Positions 8,131-16,964 of a stretch of 64,000 bases of DNA are shown one piece after another. The stretch is from Sva-07 sp963774765 (GTDB taxonomy: Bacteria > Actinomycetota > Acidimicrobiia > Acidimicrobiales > Ilumatobacteraceae). Position numbers and translations under genes: made by a program. The DNA lies in assembly GCA_963774765.1 (NCBI GenBank), contig CAVZGP010000025.1, positions 1 through 64,000 of the forward strand, given 5' to 3'. Every line of letters begins with the position of its first letter. Position 1 is the stretch's first letter. The notes under the pieces were generated by a model. It saw only the letters and a program-made list of their open reading frames with translations, was not told the DNA's origin and made no database searches.

Positions 8131-9303
8131 ATGCTCACCGCCATGTCGCTGCGCCTGACCGACGTCCATGAACGCGCCGAACAGCTTGCGTCGTCCCTCG
8201 CAGCGCGCGCCGCTGAGGCCGAGCGCGAGCGCCGCCTTGCGGATGCGACGATCGACGAGGTCGAGGACCTCGATCTGTTCCAGTTGGTCGTGCCGACATC
8301 GCTGGGTGGTCACGGCCTCGGTGTGCGGGAGCTGGCCGACCTCACGCGCATCCTCGCTCGGGCCTGTCCCGCTTCGGCGTGGACGATCTCGTTCCTCGTC
8401 ATGCACAGCTGGCTGCTCGGCAAGTTCCCGACCGAGGCGCACGCCGATTTCTTTCCTCCCTCCCGGCCGTGGGCGTTGGCGCCCGCACCGCTCGCTCCGA
8501 CAGGTACAGCGACACCGGTCGACGGAGGATTCGTGGTCGACGGACGTTGGGAATGGGCAACGGGTGTGCACCACGCCGAGTGGGTGATGGTGCACGCGGT
8601 GCAATCCGAGCCCGAGTTCGCCACCCACTTCGTCGTGGTCCCGCGGTCGGAGGTCGGCATCGAGGAGGTGTGGCACACGTCGGGCATGCGGGCGACCGGC
8701 AGTGACACGGTCGTGCTCGACGACGTGTTCGTTCCGCTGTACCGGATGCTGCCGTCGCACGAACTCCTGATGTCGACCGGTGGCGTCGAGGGCGACGGCA
8801 TGGCCGACCTCCCCGTCGCTCCCGTGCTGGCACTCGTCGCCGCTGCGCCCGCTCTCGGCGCAGCCGAAACCGCCGTCGAGTTGTATCGCTCGCGTATCGC
8901 CAAGCGCGTGCTGGCCTACTCGATGGGCGATCGCGCGATCGACCAGCCTGCCGCCCAGATCCGACTCGGCACGGTGGTCAGCGATCTGGCCGCTGCGCGC
9001 ATCCGGTGGGAGGCAGCCATCGACGAGCTCGACTCCTGTGCCGGTGTGGGAGATGTTCCGATCGAACGCCGCATGGCGATGCGGTTGACGGCCGCGGCGA
9101 CCGTGCGGGCCTCACGTTCGATCATCGCCACGATCGCCGACGGCGCCGGTGCGAGCGTGTATTTCGAGTCGAGCCCGTTCCAGCGCCTGCAACGAGATGT
9201 CGAGGTGTTGAAGGGCCACGTCATCTTCGACTGGGACCGCACCACCGAGCTGGCGGGCCGCGTCGAGTTGGGTCTCGCGCTGGCTCCGACCGACATGGTC
9301 TGA
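8131..9303 (+). CDS. Acyl-CoA dehydrogenase-fold flavin protein, class D hydroxylase-like
   Basis: 390 residues with the acyl-CoA dehydrogenase fold but with features of two-component flavin hydroxylases (HsaA/HpaB-like group) rather than true dehydrogenases. These are the N-terminal LVVPTSLGGHGLGVREL segment, SAWTISFLVMHSWLLG, WHTSGMRATGSD, and a C-terminal SPFQRLQRDVEVLKGH ending. Such enzymes use reduced flavin from a separate reductase to hydroxylate aromatics or acyl groups; no reductase gene is adjacent. The start could be 8131 or the internal ATG at 8143. A strong palindromic terminator follows, shared with convergent katG. Confidence 0.8.
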   Translation: MLTAMSLRLTDVHERAEQLASSLAARAAEAERERRLADATIDEVEDLDLFQLVVPTSLGGHGLGVRELADLTRILARACPASAWTISFLVMHSWLLGKFPTEAHADFFPPSRPWALAPAPLAPTGTATPVDGGFVVDGRWEWATGVHHAEWVMVHAVQSEPEFATHFVVVPRSEVGIEEVWHTSGMRATGSDTVVLDDVFVPLYRMLPSHELLMSTGGVEGDGMADLPVAPVLALVAAAPALGAAETAVELYRSRIAKRVLAYSMGDRAIDQPAAQIRLGTVVSDLAAARIRWEAAIDELDSCAGVGDVPIERRMAMRLTAAATVRASRSIIATIADGAGASVYFESSPFQRLQRDVEVLKGHVIFDWDRTTELAGRVELGLALAPTDMV

Positions 9304-9305
9304 TC

Positions 9306-9340
9306 GAATTGCAGCAGGGGTCAGACCCCTGCTGCAATTC
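9306..9340. terminator. Perfect 17-bp palindrome between convergent genes
   Basis: Arms gaattgcagcaggggtc (9306-9322) and gacccctgctgcaattc (9324-9340) are exact inverted repeats with one base between them. The site begins 3 bases after the flavin enzyme stop and ends 3 bases before the katG stop. It should work as a bidirectional terminator. The core ggggtcagacccc resembles a hairpin I have seen in many unrelated genomes. Confidence 0.85.
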
Positions 9341-9342
9341 GG

Positions 9343-11553
9343 TCAGCGGAGGTCGAAACGGTCGAGGTTCATCACCTTGGTCCACGCCTTCACAAAGTCG
9401 GCGACGAACTTGTCGCCGCTGTCGCTCGATCCGTACACCTCGGAGATCGCCCGCAGTTGCGAATTGGCGCCGAAGATCAGGTCGCATCGCGTGCCGGTCC
9501 ACTTGACCTCGCCGGTCGCCCGGCTGCGGCCCTCGAAGACCTCGGCGTCAGCCGACATCGGGGTCCACTCGGTGGAGAGGTCGATCACGTTGACGAAGAA
9601 GTCGTTCGTCAACGTGCCAACGCGGTCGGTGAACACGCCCCGGTCCGAGCCGTCGTGGTTGGCGCCGAGGACCCGCAGGCCGCCGACGAGGACCGACATC
9701 TCCGGGGCGCTCAGCGTCAACAGCTGGGCCTTGTCGACCATCAGAGCCTCGGCCGACATCGCCGGTGCCTTGCCGACGTAGTTGCGGAACGCGTCGGCCG
9801 TCGGCTCGAGGGGAGCGAACGATTCGGTGTCGGTCAGTTCCTCGCTGGCGTCGGTACGACCCGGCGCGAACGGCACCGTCACGTCATGGCCGGCCGCCTT
9901 TGCGGCTGACTCGACGGCGGCACACCCACCGAGCACAATCATGTCGGCGAGCGACACCGGCTTGGCGGAGCCCGCCCTGATCCCGTCGAGATTGGCCAGC
10001 ACCCGGCGCAGCTGCGGTGGATTGTTGACCGCCCAATCGTTCTGCGGTGCGAAGCGGATGCGAGCACCGTTCGCTCCGCCACGCTTGTCGCTGTCGCGAT
10101 AGGTCGATGCCGATGCCCATGCCGTCGACACCAGCTCGGAGATCGTCAGGCCCGAGTCGAGAATCGTCCGCTTGAGCGTTGCGATGTCGGCCTCGCCGAT
10201 CAGTTCGTGGTCGACGGCCGGCACCGGGTCCTGCCAGATCAGCACTTCGCTCGGAGCCTCGGGACCGAGGTAGCGAGACACCGGGCCCATGTCGCGGTGC
10301 AGCAACTTGAACCAGGCACGGGCGTAGGCGTCCGCAAACTGGTCGGGGTGCTCATGGTAACGGCGCGAGATCGGCTCGTAGATCGGGTCCATCCGCAGCG
10401 CCATGTCGGCGGTGGTCATCATCGGTGCGTGGCGCCGAGACGGGTCGTGCGCGTCGGGCACGATGTCCTGCGCCTCCGGGTTCGACGCCTTCCACTGTTT
10501 GGCGCCGGCGGGGCTCTCGGTGAGCTCCCACTCCCAGCCGAACAGCGTGTCGAAGAACGAGTTGTCCCACGTGGTCGGCGTCGGCGTCCACGCCCCCTCG
10601 ACGCCGCTGGTGGTGGTGTCGACGCCCTTGCCGGTGCCGAACGCGTTTTTCCAGCCCAGGCCCATCTGCTCGATCGGTGCGGCTTCCGGCTCCGGTCCGA
10701 CGAGGTTCGGATCACCTGCGCCGTGCGCCTTGCCGAACGTGTGGCCACCGGCGATCAGCGCCACGGTCTCCTCGTCGTTCATCGCCATGCGGGCGAACGT
10801 CTCTCGGATGTCACGGGCGGATGCCAGCGGGTCGGGGTTGCCGTTCGGACCCTCGGGGTTGACGTAGATCAGGCCCATCTGGACGGCGCCCAGCGGATTC
10901 TCGAGTTGACGGTCGCCGTGGTAACGCTCGTCGCCGAGCCACTCGGTCTCGGGTCCCCAGTAGATGTCCTCCTCAGGGGCGAACACGTCGGCGCGCCCAC
11001 CGGCGAAGCCAAACATCTCGAGCCCCATCGACTCCATGGCCACGTTGCCGGCGAGTAGCAACAGGTCGGCCCACGAGATCTTGCGACCGTACTTCTGCTT
11101 GATGGGTTGCAGCAGCATGCGTGCCTTGTCGAGGTTGCCGTTGTCGGGCCAGCTGTTGAGTGGCGCGAACCGCTGCGTGCCGGTCGAGCCGCCGCCGCGT
11201 CCGTCCTCGATGCGGTACGTGCCCGCGCTGTGCCAGGACATCCGGACGAACAGCGGGCCATAGTGGCCGTAGTCGGCTGGCCACCAGTCCTGCGAGTCGG
11301 TCATCAACGCGGTGAGGTCGGCCTTGAGCGCGGCGTAGTCGAGGCTCGCGAACTCGGTCGCGTAGTCGAAGTCGTCGTCCATCGGGTTCGACGCGGGCGA
11401 GTGCTGATGCAGCATCCGCAGGTTGAGCTGGTTCGGCCACCAGTGTTCGTTGGCGGTCGAGCCGACGGCGGTGTGTCCGGCATTGGGTCCGTGCATGACC
11501 GGACAGCCCATCTCGTTGTCGTTGATCTGCCAGACGTCGGTGTTGTCGCTCAT
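9343..11553 (-). CDS. katG: Catalase-peroxidase KatG
   Basis: 736-residue heme enzyme that removes hydrogen peroxide by catalase and peroxidase activities. The distal heme site is present as RMSWHSAGTYR (Arg-Trp-His). The Tyr (GLIYVNPEGP) and Met (RMAMNDEET) of the Met-Tyr-Trp cross-link that KatG needs for catalase turnover are also in place, as is the proximal His segment GGHTFGKAHG. The C-terminal second peroxidase-like domain (about 430-736) is complete, so the length is typical. It is read after furA with a 50-base gap, the classical actinobacterial furA-katG pair, implying oxidative-stress induction through loss of FurA repression. Confidence 0.97.
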   Translation of the reverse strand: MSDNTDVWQINDNEMGCPVMHGPNAGHTAVGSTANEHWWPNQLNLRMLHQHSPASNPMDDDFDYATEFASLDYAALKADLTALMTDSQDWWPADYGHYGPLFVRMSWHSAGTYRIEDGRGGGSTGTQRFAPLNSWPDNGNLDKARMLLQPIKQKYGRKISWADLLLLAGNVAMESMGLEMFGFAGGRADVFAPEEDIYWGPETEWLGDERYHGDRQLENPLGAVQMGLIYVNPEGPNGNPDPLASARDIRETFARMAMNDEETVALIAGGHTFGKAHGAGDPNLVGPEPEAAPIEQMGLGWKNAFGTGKGVDTTTSGVEGAWTPTPTTWDNSFFDTLFGWEWELTESPAGAKQWKASNPEAQDIVPDAHDPSRRHAPMMTTADMALRMDPIYEPISRRYHEHPDQFADAYARAWFKLLHRDMGPVSRYLGPEAPSEVLIWQDPVPAVDHELIGEADIATLKRTILDSGLTISELVSTAWASASTYRDSDKRGGANGARIRFAPQNDWAVNNPPQLRRVLANLDGIRAGSAKPVSLADMIVLGGCAAVESAAKAAGHDVTVPFAPGRTDASEELTDTESFAPLEPTADAFRNYVGKAPAMSAEALMVDKAQLLTLSAPEMSVLVGGLRVLGANHDGSDRGVFTDRVGTLTNDFFVNVIDLSTEWTPMSADAEVFEGRSRATGEVKWTGTRCDLIFGANSQLRAISEVYGSSDSGDKFVADFVKAWTKVMNLDRFDLR

Positions 11554-11604
11554 GGTGTGCTCCTTCGGGTGTGGTCGGTGGAGTTGTCGGGATGTTGTCG
11601 GGTG

Positions 11605-12027
11605 TCAGGCGGTGGATGCGGTTCGGCAGTCGGGGCAGCGACCCCAGTAGACGACTTCGGCCTCGTCGATCTCGAAGCCGTGATCATCGGCCGCGGTGAG
11701 ACACGGCGTGTACCCAACCGCGCAGTCGATGTCGACCATCGAGCGGCAGCCGCGACAGATCAAGTGGTGATGGTTGTCGCCGATGCGATTCTCGTAGCGC
11801 GCAGCCGAGCCGGCGGGCTCGATACGGCGCAGGAGCCGCTTGTCGACGAGAACGCCGAGCGAGTCGTAGACGGCCTGGCGCGAGACGCTGCCGATGCTCG
11901 CTCGCACCGCGTCGATCACGTCGTCGGCCGTCGCGTGCGGGTGGCCGTCGACCGCCCTCAGGATCGCCAGACGTTGAGCGGTCACCTGCAGACCATTCCG
12001 GCGGAGCAGCGCATCGGCCTCGATCAC
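11605..12027 (-). CDS. furA: Fur-family regulator FurA/PerR-like
   Basis: 140-residue metal-dependent repressor. The winged helix is at residues 10-80 (VTAQRLAILRAVDGHPHATA, SRQAVYDSLGVLVDKRLLRR), followed by the metal-binding dimer domain with NHHHLICRGCRSMVDIDC and a C-terminal CPDC zinc pair. The GTG at 12027 is chosen because the longer frame to 12228 would be read through palindromic repeats. By analogy with mycobacterial FurA it should sense peroxide and repress itself and katG downstream. An AT-rich palindrome lies 18 bases upstream of the start. Confidence 0.92.
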   Translation of the reverse strand: MIEADALLRRNGLQVTAQRLAILRAVDGHPHATADDVIDAVRASIGSVSRQAVYDSLGVLVDKRLLRRIEPAGSAARYENRIGDNHHHLICRGCRSMVDIDCAVGYTPCLTAADDHGFEIDEAEVVYWGRCPDCRTASTA

Positions 12028-12044
12028 GGTTTCCAGACTACCAC

Positions 12045-12057
12045 CAATTCTAGATTG
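12045..12057. promoter_or_regulatory. Fur-box-like AT-rich palindrome upstream of furA
   Basis: The segment caattctagattg is an imperfect inverted repeat (caat/attg with a tctaga centre) in the otherwise GC-rich leader of furA-katG. FurA of mycobacteria autoregulates through an AT-rich box overlapping its promoter, so this is the natural candidate operator. Support is by position and composition only. Confidence 0.45.
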
Positions 12058-12079
12058 TGTCCACACTCGGGAGAGCCCC

Positions 12080-12188
12080 GATGAGTGAAACCGCCGCATA
12101 CGGTCGCCTCGCTCATCGCAAGGACGGCAACCACCCCTTTGATGAGCGAAACCGCCGCATACGGTCGCCTCGCTCATCGCAAGGACGG
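12080..12188. repeat. Two tandem copies of the gatgagcga palindrome (family B)
   Basis: Units 12080-12127 and 12141-12188 are 48-bp direct repeats, nearly identical (one T/C difference in the first arm). Each is a hairpin with arms gatgagcga and tcgctcatc around ccgccgcatacggtcg, followed by caaggacgg. The single relative at 4104-4145 shares both arms. The copies lie in the leader between divergent furA and the methyltransferase gene. Confidence 0.8.
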
Positions 12189-12310
12189 TGCGGCGTGGCG
12201 GCGCAATGATTTTCGGCCACGCGAACATCGGACCGGCTTCCCGCGCATCTGCCCTGAACGATCACGACTACGACGCTGGCACCGCGACTCGCGCAATAGC
12301 GTCGGGGCCC

Positions 12311-13327
12311 ATGAGCGAGCATGTGCCACATCGAATCGAGCGGCACTGCGACGTCGCAATCATCGGTGCAACGGCTGCCTGCATGTCGGCCGCGCTCGAT
12401 CTTCGCTTCCGACACCACACGGTGCTCGTGATCGACAGCGACGATCGCGGCGACGCGGTCGAGCCGACGCAGATCGAAGCGACAACGCGCGATCAGGTTC
12501 GCCGACGCGGTGTCGAGGTGCTGGATGCACGAGCCGTCGACGTGGCCCGAACGGACGACGGCCGATTCCGGATCGACCTCACCGGTGGCCACGCGATCAC
12601 CGCACGGTGGGTGCTCGACGATGACGACCTGAACGGCCATGACGACGTCATTCTGCCAGCCGAGTCGACCGGCTGTGATCTCGACCCGGGCACCACCGCC
12701 AACGAGACCGATTGGGACCAGCGCTACAGCGGCGACCAGCTCTGGAGCGGCAATCCCAACGGCACGCTGGTCAACGAGATCAGCGGAACCCGGCCCGGCC
12801 GGGCACTCGACGTCGGCGCGGGTGAGGGAGGTGACGCAATCTGGTTGGCCGAGCAGGGTTGGCAGGTGACCGCGTCGGACATCTCCCGGCGTGCGCTCGA
12901 CCACATCACCGCCGAAGCAACGAGGCGCAACCTGAACCTCGAGTGCCTCCACGTCGACACGAACGCGCTCGATCCATTCCAGGTCGAGGCGTTCGATCTC
13001 GTGACCGCTCACTACGCGTCGATCCCGCGAACCGCCGAAGACCGCGCAATCGCGAACATGCTCGGCGCGGTCGCACCCGGCGGCACGCTGCTCGTCGTGG
13101 GCCACGACCTCGAACCGATGCGGCACCGGATCGACACCCGTCAACACAGTCGGATGTTCGACGCGGACGCGTACGTCCGAGTCGACGATTTCGTCGACGT
13201 GCTCGCAACGTCCGTCGGCTGGCACCTCGAGACGAACGAGAAGAGACCCCGACCCCAGGGACACGCCTCGGCCTCGCACCACGTCGACGACGTCGTCATG
13301 CGTGCCCGACGGCTGCCGGGCGACTGA
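12311..13327 (+). CDS. SAM-dependent methyltransferase fused to a degenerate flavoprotein domain
   Basis: 338 residues in two parts. Residues 1-135 resemble the start of thioredoxin-reductase-like FAD proteins (CDVAIIGATAACMSAALDL, HTVLVIDSDD) but the dinucleotide motif GxGxxG is replaced by GATAAC. The domain is also far shorter than the usual 300 residues, so it probably binds no flavin. Residues 136-338 are a class I methyltransferase (DWDQRYSGDQLWSGNPN, then ALDVGAGEGGDAIWLAEQG for SAM). Full-length reductase-methyltransferase fusions exist in actinobacteria, so this looks like a shrunken descendant. The ATG at 12311 is preferred; an upstream ATG at 12188 begins inside the repeat. The methyl acceptor is unknown. 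Confidence 0.8.
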   Translation: MSEHVPHRIERHCDVAIIGATAACMSAALDLRFRHHTVLVIDSDDRGDAVEPTQIEATTRDQVRRRGVEVLDARAVDVARTDDGRFRIDLTGGHAITARWVLDDDDLNGHDDVILPAESTGCDLDPGTTANETDWDQRYSGDQLWSGNPNGTLVNEISGTRPGRALDVGAGEGGDAIWLAEQGWQVTASDISRRALDHITAEATRRNLNLECLHVDTNALDPFQVEAFDLVTAHYASIPRTAEDRAIANMLGAVAPGGTLLVVGHDLEPMRHRIDTRQHSRMFDADAYVRVDDFVDVLATSVGWHLETNEKRPRPQGHASASHHVDDVVMRARRLPGD

Positions 13328-13345
13328 CGCCGACGGTCCACAACA

Positions 13346-13400
13346 CCCGAAAAATGCCTCGTTTGTCGCGCTGAGCGCGCACATCCAGGCATTTTTCGGG
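13346..13400. terminator. Long hairpin with 14-bp arms
   Basis: Arms cccgaaaaatgcct (13346-13359) and aggcatttttcggg (13387-13400) match exactly. The loop holds a second small stem (cgcgct/agcgcg). The T-run in the right arm favours termination of the methyltransferase transcript. It is 88 bases before the next gene, so a role in that gene's leader cannot be excluded. Confidence 0.65.
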
Positions 13401-13487
13401 CTGGGGGCACGGATCGGGTGGACGGGCGGGAGGCTGGTACGTTCGCAACTGTTCGTCAGTACCACACATCTCCCCTGGAGGTTGACC

Positions 13488-15233
13488 GTGATCGACTACG
13501 AGACGCTCGACGGTGTGATCGGTGAGAACTGGTTCGACCTCGATCCCGGATTGCAGCGCCGGGTGGCGACCGACGCCCCGCCGGCAGATCGGGACTGGTC
13601 AGCCCAGAAGCTCCATGACTTCGGTGAGTTGTGCGGCGGAGACATCGCGCGCAACGCCGATGTCATCGACCAGAACCCCCCAGTGCTCGTGCGGTATGAC
13701 CGGTGGGCCGACGAGGTCGACGAGATCGAACACCACCCTGCCACGATCGATTCGAAACGCAAGCTCTGGAAGACGGGATACGTGTCGCTGTTCGCGACCG
13801 ACGAGACCCGACGAGGACGACCCGCCCCAGCGGTGGTGCTGGCAGGTGTCAACTACCTCTTGTCGCAGGCCGACACCGGAATGGTGTGTTCGCTCGGAAT
13901 GACCAGTGGAGTGGCAGGGCTCGTGGCCGCGTACGCACCACCCGACCTTCGCGACGACCTGCTCGCCAAGCTGCGCACCGACAACTTCGACGACGGCACC
14001 GACGGGTCGATGTTCCTGACCGAACGCGCCGGCGGGTCCGACCTCGGGCGCACCATCCGGTGCGTCGCCCGCGACATCGGTGATGGTCGTGTGCTGATCG
14101 ATGGCGAGAAGTGGTTCTGTTCGAACATCGACGGAGAGGCGATCGTCATGCTGGCACGCCCGGACGGGGCGTCGGAGGGGGCGAGCGAAATCGGCTTGTA
14201 CCTCGTTCCCAAATATCTCGACGACGGAAGCCGCAACCGGTTCACCATGCGGCGCCTCAAGGACAAGTTGGGCACCAAGAGCGTGCCGACCGGCGAAGTC
14301 GAGTTCAACGGGGCGCTGGGTTACGCCCTGCGGCCCCAACACAGCGACGGAACCGTCGAGACCTCCGATGCCGGTGGCCTCAATCGGATGATGGAGATGG
14401 TCAACGGCTCGAGGTTCGGTGTTGCCATGATGGGCCTCGGCATCGCACGGCGCAGTGTGCTCGAGTCGTTGGTCTGGGCGCATCAGCGAGAAGTCAAGGG
14501 CCGGATGCTCGTCGACCTCCCGCTCGCGCGGGAACAGCTCGTCGACCACTTCGTCGAACTCGAAGCTGCGTTTGCGCTCGGGTTCGAATGCGGTGCCGCC
14601 GGAAGCCAGAGCGACGGTGCCCGGCTGCGACGAATCCTCGTACCAGCAGCCAAGGTGCGTCTGTGTCGACTGGGCGTCGAGGCCGCCGGCTTTGCCGTTG
14701 AACTCGTCGGGGGCAACGGGTACTGCGAGGACTGGGGTCTCACCCGACTGCTGCGCGACGCGCAGTGCCATCCGATCTGGGAGGGCAGCGAGAACATCTG
14801 CATGCTCGACGTACAGCGCGCGATTCGCCGTGACGCCGCTCACGAAGCGGTCCTCGATCGGATCGACGCGGCGCTCGATCGTGCCGGATCCGGACCCGAT
14901 TGGCTCGCCGACGCCATCGACACCGTCAGGGAGTCACGCGATGCGCTGGCGACGCGGATCGCCGACCTCGACCTCGTCGATGCCGATTGGGTGGGCGCCA
15001 ACGCGGCCAGGTTGACGAATCTGCTCGTCCAGACGACCTCGGCGGCACTGCTGCTCGAGCAAGGCGCCGACGACATCCGAACGTCGCTGGTGGCACTGCG
15101 CTACGTCCGCCGACATCTCGCACCCGAGCAACGCTGGGGCGATCGAATCGCGTTCGTTGCCGGCCGCGAGATCATGGCGTACGGCGACCTCGACGAGCGT
15201 CTGGCCATACAGGCCGCGACGACGTCAGCCTGA
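13488..15233 (+). CDS. Acyl-CoA dehydrogenase, large AidB-like form
   Basis: 581 residues, longer than standard dehydrogenases (about 390) because of N- and C-terminal extensions. The family core is clear: MFLTERAGGSDLG for FAD contact, VLIDGEKWFCSN, and GYCEDWGLTRLLRDAQ with IWEGSENICML near the C-terminus. Such long forms oxidise unusual or long acyl-CoAs, or act like AidB. The GTG at 13488 is supported by ggagg at 13477-13481; the open frame extends upstream to 13302 through a hairpin and is not used. The gene stands alone, convergent to fdhD. Confidence 0.87.
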   Translation: MIDYETLDGVIGENWFDLDPGLQRRVATDAPPADRDWSAQKLHDFGELCGGDIARNADVIDQNPPVLVRYDRWADEVDEIEHHPATIDSKRKLWKTGYVSLFATDETRRGRPAPAVVLAGVNYLLSQADTGMVCSLGMTSGVAGLVAAYAPPDLRDDLLAKLRTDNFDDGTDGSMFLTERAGGSDLGRTIRCVARDIGDGRVLIDGEKWFCSNIDGEAIVMLARPDGASEGASEIGLYLVPKYLDDGSRNRFTMRRLKDKLGTKSVPTGEVEFNGALGYALRPQHSDGTVETSDAGGLNRMMEMVNGSRFGVAMMGLGIARRSVLESLVWAHQREVKGRMLVDLPLAREQLVDHFVELEAAFALGFECGAAGSQSDGARLRRILVPAAKVRLCRLGVEAAGFAVELVGGNGYCEDWGLTRLLRDAQCHPIWEGSENICMLDVQRAIRRDAAHEAVLDRIDAALDRAGSGPDWLADAIDTVRESRDALATRIADLDLVDADWVGANAARLTNLLVQTTSAALLLEQGADDIRTSLVALRYVRRHLAPEQRWGDRIAFVAGREIMAYGDLDERLAIQAATTSA

Positions 15234-15276
15234 ACACGGCTGCGACCGCGACCGTGGCGCTTCCAGATTCGTCCGA

Positions 15277-16257
15277 TCACGGCGCGGGTGAATAGACGTT
15301 GAAACCGTTGGGTCGCACGAAGGCGGCCAGGGTCATTCCCGCCTGGCGAGCGGCATCGACGGCGAGCGCGGTTGGCGCACTGACGGCGACCAGAGTGCCG
15401 AATCCGGCCGCCCACGCCTTCTGCACCATTTCGATGCTGGCTCTCCCACTCACGAACAAGCCCCAGTCGGGCGGCACCATCGTGCAGTCATCGAGGTGCA
15501 GACGCCCGACGACCTTGTCGACCGCGTTGTGCCGACCGACATCCTCTCGCAGCACCAGGACGTTGGCATCGCTGTCGAATGCCGCAGCGCAATGTGACGC
15601 TCCCGTGTCGCCGAAGAGGTCCTGTCTCGACCGCGCCATCCCGGCAACCTTCATCAGGACCTCTGCGTCCATCGCGGTGACCGCTGGAAGCGACTCGAGG
15701 CGGGCGGCCAACGCCTCGAGCTGCTCGCTTCCACACCACCCGCAACTCGACGACGTCGTTCCGAGACGAGGTGTCGGTACCGGTGCGCGGCCGCCAGTGC
15801 GAACTGTCACGGTGTTGGCCTGCGTCACATCGGCGTCGCCCGCCGCCGGACCAGCGTGACCGAGCGGGCGGCTCGGTCCTCCCGGGGACGGGGCCGGGGA
15901 GGACCCAAAGGCGCTCGCACAGCGCGAGCGAACGCAGTGGGCCACGTCGACGACGAGCTCACCGTTCAGCAACCCCTCGGTGAAGCAGAAACCCACCGCG
16001 AGTTCGAGATCGTGACCGGGCGTCCGCATCGTCGTGGTGACCAGCGTGTCGTCGAGCCGGATCGAAAGCGGCTCCTCGACGATCAGGCGATCCTGGTACA
16101 CGCGGCTGTGCAGGCCCCCGTTGACAGTTCGGTGCTGGGTGACGACCACATCGACGACGGCGGAGTTCTCAGCCGCAGCAGGCGTCTCACCGAGTGTGTC
16201 GCTGTCCATGATGGCTGCCTTGGTCCTCCTCGTCGCCGCCACCTTACGCAACGGCAC
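15277..16257 (-). CDS. fdhD: Formate dehydrogenase accessory sulfurtransferase FdhD
   Basis: 326 residues. FdhD transfers sulfur from a cysteine desulfurase to the molybdenum cofactor of formate dehydrogenase, which is essential for activity. The functional cysteine motif is visible as SSSCGWCGSEQ, and the family segments VEEPLSIRLDD, LAVGFCFTEGLL, REDVGRHNAVDKV and FVSGRASIEMVQKA are in order. A Pro/Gly-rich insert of about 30 residues after CVRSRCASAF is unusual. It is the last gene of a three-gene operon (ligase, acetyltransferase, fdhD) and lies 2.7 kb from the formate dehydrogenase genes it would serve. A shorter start at 16209 is possible. Confidence 0.93.
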   Translation of the reverse strand: MPLRKVAATRRTKAAIMDSDTLGETPAAAENSAVVDVVVTQHRTVNGGLHSRVYQDRLIVEEPLSIRLDDTLVTTTMRTPGHDLELAVGFCFTEGLLNGELVVDVAHCVRSRCASAFGSSPAPSPGGPSRPLGHAGPAAGDADVTQANTVTVRTGGRAPVPTPRLGTTSSSCGWCGSEQLEALAARLESLPAVTAMDAEVLMKVAGMARSRQDLFGDTGASHCAAAFDSDANVLVLREDVGRHNAVDKVVGRLHLDDCTMVPPDWGLFVSGRASIEMVQKAWAAGFGTLVAVSAPTALAVDAARQAGMTLAAFVRPNGFNVYSPAP

Positions 16258-16314
16258 GCCGGCTCGCGGGTGGGCGACCGTTTGACCGATCGCACGGACC
16301 CGGTCGAACCGGCG

Positions 16315-16947
16315 TCAGCGTTCGAAACGCAGGCCGATCGCCTCGCCCACACGCTCAGCGAACATACGCAACACTCGGTGGATCTCGGTCTCGGGCAGGG
16401 CGACATCCGGGTCGGGCAACGCGCCCCTGACCGACGCCACGCCTGGTTCGTTCGGCACGACGACGGCGCCGAACGACCGGAGGCCGTCGAGCAGCGCCCG
16501 GTTCTCCCACATCACGCTCGCCGTGAAGGTCGAGATGCCGTGTTGCCGGGCCTCGTCAGCGAGGCGGTGGAGCAACACCGTTGCGATCCCCCGGTTCTGA
16601 TAGGCGTCGAGCACCGTCACCGCGGCTTCTGCGCAGTCCGGCTCGTCGCGGCTGCGCGAGTAGCGAGCCAGCCCGACACCGGGCGTCCCCTCGTCGTCGA
16701 TCGCGACCGCGACGAGCGCACACCGCTCGGTTCCGTCGACATCCATCAGGTGGTCGAGCAGCCGCGTGGAGAGGTGGTCCGGAGCGTTGAAGAAACGCAA
16801 CCGGCGGGCGTTCGGCGACAGTTCGAGGTAGCGCTCGGCGAGTTCGTCGCGATCGGCCGGCACGAGAGGGCGCACCAGGATCTGGCCACCGTCGGCCAGC
16901 GTGACCACCTCCGCCTCGGGTGCGGACTGGTCGATCGTCTCGGACAT
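16315..16947 (-). CDS. GNAT-family N-acetyltransferase
   Basis: 210 residues with a GNAT fold. The acetyl-CoA pyrophosphate loop reads YQNRGIATVLLHRLADEAR (about 115-133), preceded by CAEAAVTVLD. The N-terminal segment (LVRPLVPADRDELAERYLEL, LSPNARRLRFF) is typical of the protein-lysine acetyltransferase group related to Pat enzymes, so regulation of the adjacent acyl-CoA ligase by acetylation is a reasonable hypothesis. It sits 17 bases downstream of that ligase. The substrate is not shown by sequence. Confidence 0.85.
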   Translation of the reverse strand: MSETIDQSAPEAEVVTLADGGQILVRPLVPADRDELAERYLELSPNARRLRFFNAPDHLSTRLLDHLMDVDGTERCALVAVAIDDEGTPGVGLARYSRSRDEPDCAEAAVTVLDAYQNRGIATVLLHRLADEARQHGISTFTASVMWENRALLDGLRSFGAVVVPNEPGVASVRGALPDPDVALPETEIHRVLRMFAERVGEAIGLRFER

Positions 16948-16964
16948 GGCGCGACAGATCCTCG

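Noticed and set aside
9306..9340. Palindrome as a phage attachment site
   Set aside because: No integrase or flanking duplication; the position between two convergent stop codons fits a terminator.
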